Positions 11,401 to 23,400 of a stretch of DNA of 64,000 nt are shown piece by piece. Below the pieces are notes generated by a model. That model worked only from the letters and a program-made list of their open reading frames with translations, was not told the origin of the DNA and did not search any database. The translations under genes and the position numbers were made by a program. How positions within the stretch are numbered: the first letter of the stretch is position 1; each line of letters opens with the position of its first letter. This stretch comes from Diabrotica undecimpunctata (taxonomy: Eukaryota > Arthropoda > Insecta > Coleoptera > Chrysomelidae): assembly GCF_040954645.1 (NCBI RefSeq), contig NC_092811.1, forward strand, positions 121,665,411-121,729,410. The letters are read 5' to 3'.

Positions 11401-14400
11401 CAGACATTTTTGCTTATAACTTGGCTTTGCTCAACGTAAAAAGATCTAGAGCACCTCAGTTTAAAGCTATAATCTTAAAATGAATTTTGAAAAATTTACT
11501 TTTATCAATTTCGACGCATTTTTGGCCAAAATACATTAATTTGAAATTGATCCACCTCATGCGCTTAACTCATACCCGGCTCGTATTTGCTGAGAATAGG
11601 TTACAGCGTTGCCAGGCTCAAAAAATTAATTTCCCCAAATTATGTTTTAAAAGTCCAGATTTTGAACAGAATTCCCGAGATTTATATTTTTTAACCAATC
11701 TTCTCCTACATGTATGTAACCCGTGTTGCCTGCCATATAGGTTACCAATATTATATTCAGCCATATGAGTTTTCAACGCTTCTTGTTTGTTTCGAGCTTC
11801 TGTCATATGGCGTATATTAATATTATACACGGATTATATGACATGTCACAGAAGCTCGAAACAAATGAGAACCGTTGTAAAGTAATACTAATTAATAAAT
11901 TCTTGATAATTTTATTTGTTTCTTGTGAGTCGGAGAACTCCGGAACTACACAGGTGGTTTATAATAGATGAATGTCAGGGAACCCCAGGCAATATCATTG
12001 TTCGCGGTAGCGCCAATTCACCAAGCTATATTGAGTATGTGGAATCAGTCACCGCGATCTTATCTTGTTGAAGTTTATTTAATATTCACGTAATTACTGG
12101 ACTTAAAAATTAACTATTTTTTACTAAATTTAATAACATATTTTACCAGTTTGATTTCCCCAGATGTCATTTTAAAAAGTTTTTCTCCATTCCCCAAAGA
12201 TTCTCAATTTTCTGAGGAAAAATCCCCAGACCTGCCATCCCTGAGGTTGGTACTCGTTTCTATTAGTGTAAACTATTTATAAAGGAACCTGGAACGAAAC
12301 TAGTATAGTGGATCAGTTTGATCACCTCTTAGTGTCTTGAAGACATTGTTCATCTGTAATGGACGAGTCATTTGTAAAAGATTCAATCTGCGATTTGGAT
12401 CACTGTAAGGTATGAGTACTTTTCCGGGATAACCACAACTGTGATAAATAATGATAAAGGATGTAAGAAGAATAAGTGGAATGTAGAAACTCTTTTTTTT
12501 TTCATTCGGAAGTTAGCACGTTGTGGAATAAAAACTTCCACACTGCAAATTTTCGTGAAGAAATTCGTTGAGAAATTTGGTAGAAACTCTTCCTAGGAAT
12601 GAACTTATGAAAATTTACGTTTCAGTTTTGCATTATTTTACGTATAATTGAAGCATATTTATTCTTATTCTTAAATTGTACAAAATTAAATCTCTAGTAA
12701 TTTTTTAATTGTAAACAGGTGTTGGTGTGATAATAAGTATTTTGAACGAAAGAAAAAGTAGAATACAGAACTCATGTTCATAATCTAAACAAAAATGAAA
12801 TGTTACCAACTGTATTACCAAGATTACAGTTGGTCTCCGACTGTGTTTATATAGCACTCTTTTCAATGTAGTATCAAAAGCGTACATCAAAATAAATAAT
12901 TTGTTTGCTTAAGAATATACGATAACTACATATTTTGTCAGGTATAAATGACGTATGGTGGTTAATATCCACGCTCTCCACTATATATTTACTTTACTTT
13001 TTATCACTTTGTCTTGCTTGTTGCGTCCTTATGTTATTATTCCGCTGACATATGTTTTTGTTATAGCGGGTGCATCCGGAACCTCCTTGGGCCCTACCAG
13101 TACCGCTATCGCACTTCCCACCGCAGCTGGTGCCATAGCAGCAGTCTCACCACCAGTGGAACCGCCGGTCTTCCAATGCCCGAGGAGACCGAACCTTGGA
13201 CGCGAAGGCCGACCCATCGGTCTCAAAGCGAACCATTTTCAGATTACCATGCCCAGGGGTTTCGTACATCACTATGACGTCAACATTCAGCCGGATAAAT
13301 GCCCTCGAAAGGTAAGGAAATCCTTTTTCCAGAGACATTTAGGAAAATGCTTTAGTATACATCAGTGATGATGAACCTATGACACACGTGTCAGTGCTGA
13401 CACGCGAGCCCATTTTTGGTGACACGCATTTTCAAAGATAAAAAATTCTTAATTTAAATATTTTTCATAATAAAGAGTTATTTTAGAACGAATCAGTCTA
13501 ACTAATATGTAAAACAAGTCTCTAAATGTAAATAATTGATTTCAAAAATTTGTTTTTTGTACTTTAAATGGTATTAAACAAATTATTAACTTAAAAAATT
13601 ATAAATATTTCTATTTTTTTAGTATTTATGTTTCAAGTTTTGACACACGGAGTTCAAAAGATTCGCCATCACTTAATACGTCGACAGCCTTTAAAATTAA
13701 TTTTTGTAACTGTTTTTTATTTACAAACTATTTCACAAGAATGACATTAATGAAGATCGACAAAAAATTAGAGTTGAAGGAGGTTTAACAGAAAAATTTG
13801 AGGGAGTAAGGCATACAATGTACCCGGTCATCAGTACTGTCCAATTTCTTGTTAGTATCAATAATGAGCAAACAAGGAACACGAATGTAACGAACTGCAT
13901 GACAATACCAAGCCAGTTTTACAGCAAACAGATCAACAATAGAACTATTCATATTGATACAGCTTCTACAGAAAGGGTGGGAATTTAACCGTTACATATA
14001 CAGGTGAGTCATAACTATTGGGACATAGACTAAGGACAGGTTATTTGGACCAAAATATGGCTATTAGGCCAAATATGCCTCAATAAAATGTTGCTGAGAA
14101 AAAAGATACAGGGTGTTACAAGTTAATTTTTGTTTTTCGTTTTTTGCTAATAGTTTCCCTGTATATTTATAAATTGCTATCAAAATTGGCACAGAGGCAT
14201 AATCTTAGACAAGAAATAGTATTTTATTTACAATTCCACTATCAAATACCAAACTAATAAACAAAGTTGCAACTAACGTAAGGTTTCCGTTTTGACGATA
14301 AATCAAAACTAAACACACTTTAATTTAAAAGAACTCACAAAAACTCAAACTAAATGTTCTACATGGTCTCCTCCGATTTCTATGCCTTTTTTAATTTTTT

Positions 14401-17400
14401 TTTATAAAGGATTTTCGGACGTTAAAAAATATTATTCTGTCCCCTTATAAGATTAGCTGCATTTTGAATGTATCTCCAAAGTTCGTCTCGTGTATTAATT
14501 TCATTCAGGACTTCTTGGTGGCCATTGAAAATCACTGCCTCTGCCAATCCATCGTTGAGGAAATACGTCAATAAGATGATTTCTAACAGCTAATGAAAAA
14601 TGAGGTGGCGCTCCATCCTGCATAAACCACATTTTTCTTCTTACATCAAGTGACAGGTCATCTAAAATATCACTAAGAGTATTTTCCAAAAAGAATAAAT
14701 AAGAATCTCCATTTAAATTCGGAGGAAGAACATAAGGCCCTTGTAGTTGGTCGCCTATAATGCCACACCAAATATTCAATTTAAACTCATGCTGAAAATG
14801 TCTAGCTTTAATAGCAGGTGGGTTTTCTTCTTCCCAATAATGACTATTTCGCCAATTAAAAACCCCTCGTCTGGTAAAAGTTGCTTCGTTGGTGAACATA
14901 ATATTCTTAATAAAGTGTCTGTCATTGCGATGTTTATTCAGAATACGTTGGCAAAACTGTAACCGTCGTGGAAGATCTGTTGAAAGTAAATTTTGAACAG
15001 GAGTGAAGTGATAAGGATGGAGGTTCTCTTTTTTTTAGAATTCTAACAATAGACGACTGACTTACTCCTGTTGCTGCTGATAGATGTCGTGAACTTATTT
15101 CAGGATTTTCATCTACTCGAACCAAAAGTTCATCTTCTTGATTAGGTGTGATTTGTTTCGGTCGACCACCCCGATTTTTAGTGTGAAATGACCCAGTTTC
15201 ACCTAAACTACGATATAATCTTGCAAAAGTTTTGTGATTTGGTTGCCTTCTGTTTGCGTATAACATTCCATACCTTCTGGCTGCCGAGCGACCGCAAAAA
15301 TTTTCTTGTGCGTATACGCAAATCATATCTCGCATTTCTTCATTAGTAAAATGATTGTGACGAGGCATTTCATTCAAAAAAAGTAATGATTACTTTTAAA
15401 AAATGCAACATTACACTACACTGTCACATCAAAAATAATTTACTCTGAACAAATGACATTTACCAACAACAATTATCTGACAGTCCAAAGCATACTTTTC
15501 ATAAATGAAATAATATTTGAAATCCTTTTTTAAGACTCTAAGCAGTTCGACTGCGTTTTTATCGAAAACGGTTGAAATTATCATGTTTAAACAAGAGTAC
15601 CAATTTTATTTAAGAATGATGTTTACGTCATATTTTCTAATAAAAATTACTAAAATGTTTCATCAGAAAAAGTTTAGACTCAATTCGATTAGGAATGATC
15701 CACGTGGCGCCCTCTATGACAAAACGTAAAATTGTAAATAAAATACTATTTATTGTCTAAGATTATGCCTCTGTGCCAATTTAGATAGCAATTTATAAAT
15801 ATACAGGGAAACTATTAGCAAAAAACGAAAAACAAAAATTAACTTTAACACCCTGTATCTTTTTTCTCAGCAACATTTTATTAAGGCATATTTGGCCCAA
15901 TAGCCATATTTTGGTCCAAATAACCTGTCCTTAGTCTATGTCCCAATAGTTATGACTTACCCTGTATAACCTCTTTATAGACTTATGACAGTCATTTTAT
16001 AGCTTAAAGAAAAATCAAGTATGGAATACGATCTACATAAATACATATATGCATAAAAAGAACGGACAACAGCAACAGAATTGAATAAAACATCAAAGTC
16101 AACACCCAAAATTTCGAAATATCGAATTTTTTTTATTCTTCAATGTATTTTGGCGAAGATTTTTTTCTTTAGTTTGTAGAATCTTAGGTTATAAGTTTGA
16201 GTTTCTGCGATCAATAAAATTTTTCATAATATCTGAGTATATTATTGTTCACTCGTATTTTTTGACTAGCATAATTGCAATATGTTGGATAAATGATGTT
16301 TACCATTTAAATATAAGACTTTTACAGTACCATATTTAATTTATTTGTGCCATAAATAAGTAAAAAACCAAGATTAACCATTTTAAATGATTAAATTTAA
16401 AAATTTTAACTTCCTGCATTAGCTTAGTTTGGGGTATGACATACCCCGGAGTCCCCGGAATTTATCTAGGCACACTAACGCAGGGTTAAGCATATTTTAA
16501 ATGCCTCACATTTATTGCCAAAACTTAAAACTAAAACTTCATGCTTTAAGTTTTGAAGGTTAGGATTGTATTGATCTCATGAGAATCATAAAAAATGGCA
16601 AAAATCGCGCCACGTTAATTTATTTAACACCTTTATAAAGTGAGTTTATTTGCGCCAAAATACAAAAAATGCATACGAAAGCTGAACTCTTTACCTTTAA
16701 ACCACACCTTGATTTTTGTCGATAGGACACTTTGATCAAAATATACCGAATTTTTACCGTCGACCTAATAAACTTTTTATTGAACATTGATTTCGCGCGC
16801 GTAATCGACATTCAAAATCGACGGTCGCTCCAAGCGTTGTTTGTGAGAGAACGGTTTATTCTACACAAAAAGTTCTAATATTCATTTTTGTTTAAAATTA
16901 TCTCAGCTACATGTTTTATTTAAAACATTTTTTTCTACGGCGTACCTACAGATTCTTAGCAAATCAATTTTTTTGCGTTTTTACCCCCTACGAGGGGGGT
17001 TTTAGGGTGAAGCCCGGTGGTAAACTTTTTTGCATCTTTTTTATGGTCCCAAAATTAATATTCTCGGCAAAATTCAGCTTGTTCGTACGATTTTGAGAGG
17101 TTCAACGGTATTTTCGTCTCTGACGACTAACTAATAGAACAGTTGCTTTTGATGTACTGTATAGACTATAGCGTATACCAGTGTTTCCCAAAGTGGGGGT
17201 CGCCATGAGGTACTAGGGGGGTCGCCGAACATTTCCAAAATAAGACAAAAGCACCACTTTGTTAGATCATGTATTTTTATTTTAACAACGCCGTAAATAG
17301 AAATTAACAATTAATTATCAGACAAAATATAAAACTAAATATTAAAGTCCGTAAAAATAAAAGAGTAAAACAAAGTCAAATATGTATTATAATCTTAATA

Positions 17401-20400
17401 AGAGCTATGCGCCTGTTTCTGTGAACTGGGGGTATTCCTGCATCTTTTCGGTCCAAAATTGGTCCGAGTTCTGGGAAAAAAATTGGAGCTTCAACATTCC
17501 ATCATTTGATATTTCAATAAGTTTTTCTTTCATGTTTATTGGTATTTCAACATGCTGAAAGGAATCGGCTAAAAACGGATTTAGTATCCATCTGCAACTG
17601 TCGTAACTGTTTTGAATTTCTTCGGGGAAATAATCACAGAGCTGTTGTTTTAAATTGAGCAAAGTAACATGCATGTCAGCAAAAACTTGTTCAAAATTTG
17701 TAGCACTGTAATTGGATACATTTTCCATAATTTCCTGAAGGCACTGGAATGAATCGAGTTGTTTTTTGCCAAGTGAGGTCGACCATAAATCGATTTTTCT
17801 TAGAAACGTCGCGACCTTGTAAATTACTGTTCAAAATATTTAATTGCTCGAAAATATCAGCAAGGAAACCTAGTTTTAGAAGCCAAATAGGATCGGAAAA
17901 TTGATTTTCATATGGGGACTTCTCATCTTTCAAGTACATTAAAAGCTCTGCTCTTAAGTGAAATACTCTTTTTAAGACGTTGTCCCTTGAAAGCCACCTT
18001 ACTTCGGTGTGATAGAGAAGATTTTCAAATAAAGCACCCATGTCTTCGCAAATTTTTCTAAAAATACGGGTCTGCAAAGCTTTTCCTTTAATGGAATTTA
18101 CAATTTTAATGATGGTTTTCATAACACAGTCCATTTCAGGAGGTAAAGCTTTGGACGCAAGAGCTTCTCGATGTAAAAAACAATGTCTCCATTTGGCATT
18201 ATTTCTTGTAATTTGACGACAAGACCAGATTTATGTCCTGTCATAGCTTTAGCGCCATCTGTGCATATAGCAATACATTTACCCCAGTCAATATCATATT
18301 TACTTGTACGTTTCACAAAAGTGTCGAGTAAACATTTTCCAGTGGTATTGGTCTCCAATGGGGAACAAAATAAAATATCTTCTTGAATGTCATTATTTGT
18401 ATCATATCTTACAAACGTAATGAATTGATCACAGTTAGATATATCTGTGGATTCGTTCATTTGAATAGAGAAGTACGTGCATTTATTAAGATTTTCCACA
18501 ACTTGCGCTTGAATATCTTCTGCCATATCACTAATTCTTCTTTGGATAGTATTATTTGACAGAGGTATTGTATTTAATTTTGCAGCCTCTCTTTCCCCAC
18601 ACATTATATGTACCATTTCAAAAGCTGCTAGAAAAATCAGATTTTCAGCAAAATTGTGTGCGGATTACTAGTTTTGGCAACACGATAAGCAACTTTATAA
18701 CTTGCTAATAATGCTTTTTCATTAGTAATGGTTGCCAAGGGAAAACTGTTTTGCTGTTTATGAAGGACGTTCAGCTTTCTTTCAAAGAATTCTACGGGCT
18801 TGTCTTTTTTATCTGGATGTTTGCTATTTAAATGTCGAAGTAACTTTGATGGCTTCATGCTTTCTTTTGACAAGACTTGTCCACAAATAACACATTGTGG
18901 TTTATTGGAAATAACGGTAAAACCATATTTAAGATATTCATCAATGTAGAATCTGTTTTTCTTTTTATTGCTGCTACTGCCATTTTCAGACGTAGATGGT
19001 TCTGCACTTCTTTTAAAAAACTTATCCATAATTTATAATTTATCGTAGACGTAAATACGTAAACGGGAATACGTAAGTCGTAAAATATTTACTCATTACT
19101 CAACACCGCGTTCGCCACCATAGGCTGTTTGGATTCGAACTGAGGTTTCGTTGCGCATTGCCGCTTATATAAAGCCAAAACGAGGCTACGAGAACGTTCC
19201 AGAGTGCCATCTAGTAGACACAAGCTAATATGTCGCGGTGTACAATGTGCAGTCGACTTCTTATTATTTATTTTTATTGTAAATGATATTCTGGCAGAAG
19301 TACCTACTACTAATTACTAGTGGGACAGATCCCAATCATTAAAATAATTGTATTAAAATAAAATAATTGTTTTTGATTTAAACTTAAACAGTAAAGTAAA
19401 ATTAAATTTGAGAAACCATCAGATAATTGTAAATTAGGCACGCTATTTCTGTCAAATAATATTGAATAAATGAGTGGGGGGAAATTGGGGTGTCGCGAAC
19501 AAATTTTTTAGCAAAAAGGGGTCGCGGTTTAGATAAGTTTGGGAAACTCCGGCGTATACAATATTAGTATTTCTTGATTTGTTAAGTTACTTGTCTGTGA
19601 GTGTCTTGTCTTGAGTCAAGTATGTCACACAAAAATTGTCATTATTATTGTCAGTGTCAATTAAGTCATGCTAAAGTAAATATACCGTAATGATTCCATC
19701 GGACATAGTTATAGATATAAACGACGACGATGATTTAGAAGAGAATTCGTCGCTCGAACTACAAGAATCGAATAAAATCGATACTGAAGAATGCAAAATA
19801 ACTACAATAATCCCAGTAACCACCGAAGACGAATCGAAACCAAGCACTTCTAATGCCGAACCCAACTGTTCACAAAATCCCTTGCAAGTAGCAATTAAAC
19901 TCAACATGGATAGCCGCCTCATTGGCCTCGAAGATTTAGACGAACAATTAACACAGGAACAGATAATGCTCTTTCAAGAATTCATCAGAATACAGTCTCG
20001 AACGAAAGTATCTACAAATGAAATAGCTGTAGGTTCCAATGTATTGGACGTACACACTGAAATACCCGACGTTTCCTTGTACCCTCCTCCCCCTTACGCG
20101 TCCCATGAGAATTCCAGACAAATATACATGCAACACTCAACAACATACAGCGGTCCTGCTCCCTCTTACTCTGAAATGTATGTGACTTTTACATCGGAAC
20201 GATTGAGGAACCAATTTGTGAGGAAAGTGTATTCTATTCTAACGGTGCAGTTGTGTATTACGTTTGGTTTTGTTTTACTTACTGTATTTTACGATCCCGT
20301 TAAAACCTTTGTTTCGACTACTCCAGTATTGCCTTATCTATCCATGGCCACATTAGTAGCTCTTCTGATATTGCTCAGTTGTTCGGTTCCGATGAGACGG

Positions 20401-23400
20401 CATTATCCATTAAACGCTATTCTTCTGTTGGTTTTTACCCTAGCGTTTACCTACACGATGAGTTACATTGCTTGCCAGTACTCTGACAAAGCTGTACTGT
20501 ATGCAACTGGTGGCACAGCTCTCATATGTGCATCAATTATGATTTTAGCGTGGTTAAACTTTTTCGATATCACCACGTGGAAATTCTTTTTGATGGCAGC
20601 GTTTTTAATTATTGTTTTAGTGGGTGTAGTTATGACGGTCATCTTTTCGCTCGTAGGCGGTAGTCAGGTTTTTAATATAATTTTTGGTCTTGTCATGGTT
20701 GTTTTCTTTAGTATATATTTGTTATACGACACACAAAAACTTCTTGGTGGAGGCAGGATCGCCTTGTCTGAAGAGGAGTATATACTAGGAGCTATATCCC
20801 TGTATGTAGATATTATGCTTATTTTTAATTATATAATGCTAATCTGTCTAAGACGATAATATTATGTTTTGATGAAACATGTCTATCATTATTGTAAAAG
20901 TAAACGCTTAAAAATAAATTTTATAAAAGTAAATCTGCTAATTTTGTTATTGATTTCTTTACAATTGGCGATATACGAGGCGTGTTTTTTAAGTAAGTAC
21001 CGTTTTGGAATTAAAAAAAGACGTGCAAAGATATTGCAATAATTTTATTTTTACATGAAGTACCTTAATCTACTTTTCTACATAATTTCCGTGAATATTG
21101 AGGCACTTGTCATAACGTGGCACCAGTTTTTGAATACCCTCCTGATAAAATTCTGCTGCCTGACTTGTTAACCACTGCATCACAAATGTTTTGACTTCGT
21201 TATCGTCTTGAAGACGCTGACCGCCCAGGTGATTCTTCAAGTGCTGGAACAAATGGTAGTCGCTGGGCGCCAGATCAGGGCTGTATGGAGAATGATCTAG
21301 AGTTTCCCATTTAAATGATTTGATGAGATCTTTGGTCTGATTAGCCACATGTGGACGGGCATTGTCATGCAGCAAAACGATACTCTTACTCAACTTGCCA
21401 CGTCTTTTGTTCTGGATTGCACGACGCAGATTTTTCAATGTCTCACAATAAGACGCTGCATTGATTGTCTCATTACGATGCAGAAACTCCACTAGCAATA
21501 CTCCTTTTCTGTCCCAAAAAACTGTGCACATGATTTTCCGGGCAGAAATTGTTTGCTTAAACTTCAATCTTTTGGGTGATGATGAATGTCGCCATTCCAT
21601 GGATTGTTGTTTCGATTCTGGTGTGACGTAGGCCACCCACGTTTCGTCACCAGTAACAATTTGGTCTAAAAAATCTTCACCTTCACTGTGGTACCGCTCA
21701 AGGAAAGTCAATGCACTGCCTAAACGTTGGGTTTTGTGCAAATCCGTCAACATTTTTGGAACCCAACGTGAACACAATTTCCGGTAATTCAAGTTCTCGG
21801 TAACAATGCGATACAAAACACTACGAGAATACTGAGGAAAGCAGTCAGACAATGATGAAATTGTAAAGCGTCTGTTTTCTCTCACCTTTTCGTCCACTTT
21901 CTGCACCAAATTTTCATTAACGACCGAAGGACGCCCACTCCGTTCTTCATCATGCACATTTGTGCGGCCATCTTTAAATGCTCTTACCCATTTCCTTACC
22001 ATTCCATCATCATAATGTTTTGTCCGTAAACTTCAACGATCTCACTATGAATATCGATCGGTTTTACGCCTTTAGCACTAAGAAATCGTATAACAGCCCG
22101 TACTTCACAATCAGCGAGACGCAAGATTGTGTAGACATCTTAAACACTGGAGTAAACAAGTATACAATGAAGAATCAGACTGTAATGGCGTCAGTGCGTA
22201 GACAAGAGATGTAGGTAACCAGCGCTCATGCGCGGAACGCCGACCGTAGCGCTGCGGCGGCGGAATCGCAAAAACGGTACTTACTTAAAAAACGTGCCTC
22301 GTACAAACTTCAGTAAGGTGTAGCTGCTGCAGCTATTTTCGAAGACCGCACTTCTGTTATCCGCCTAGCCAAGGAGTGTAGTATACAGTGCTAGACAAAA
22401 GTCCCTTCTCTCCTCCTATCTTTTAAATGGTTATACTTATAATACTAAAATTTGGAGGAAGGAAATAAACGAATCACATCAAAGAGTGTTAATACATATC
22501 AGAAAGGATTGTAACAGCAAAGATAAGAATGGAGAAGGAAGACCTGAACATCATCGGAGTATACGGCCCAGAAACAAGTCAGAGGGAAGATGATAATATT
22601 GGGGAATTTTAACGCTCGAATAGGTAATCAAGTAATACCCGGAAATAAGCAAAAACATAACCAGTATACTATCACCATTATTATTCAACTTGTACTCAGA
22701 GGACATCTTTGCACATGCTCTAGATGAACCACAAGAAGGAATAAAAGTCAATGGAAAAATCGTGAACAATATCAGGTATGCCGATGATACAGTACTGATT
22801 GCTGGCAGTGAAGAAGAACTACAAATTCTGTTAACCAAAGTAGTGCGAGTAGGAGAACTATATGGCCTTAAGGCGAATGTAAAAAAAAACCAAAACAATG
22901 GTAATTTCAAAAAAACACACCAGTTATAAACATACTAGTCGACAACAATCTAGTTGAACAAGTGAAAAAGTTTAAGTATCTAGGCTGTTGGATACATGAA
23001 ACCTTAGACCAAGAACAAGAGGTTAAATGTAGAATAGAACAGGCAAGAAACACCTTCTTAAAGATGCGACAGTTACTCACTACCCGTAATCTTGATTTGT
23101 CCCTACGATACCGCATGATAAAGTGTTATGTATATAGTGTACTATTACACGGCGCTTGGACTGCGTTAGAAATGAAGAAGTTTTAAGGCGTATGAACAGA
23201 GAACTTAAACTAACAGAAATTATCAAGAAGCGTAAAACGTCTTATCTTGGACACATATTTAGACACGACAGGTATAACTTCCTTCAGCTTATTATAGAAG
23301 GGAAAACAGAAGGCAGACGCGGCCCGGGTAGACGACAAATGACCTGGCTGCGCAACATCAAAGATTGGATAGGATTAGACTTTCAAAGTTTAATAAGGAA

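Noticed and set aside
12955..13066. Open frame extending exon 2 upstream with its own ATG at 12955
   Set aside because: The upstream residues are hydrophobic, unlike any Argonaute, and a good acceptor with matching phase lies at 13066/13067.
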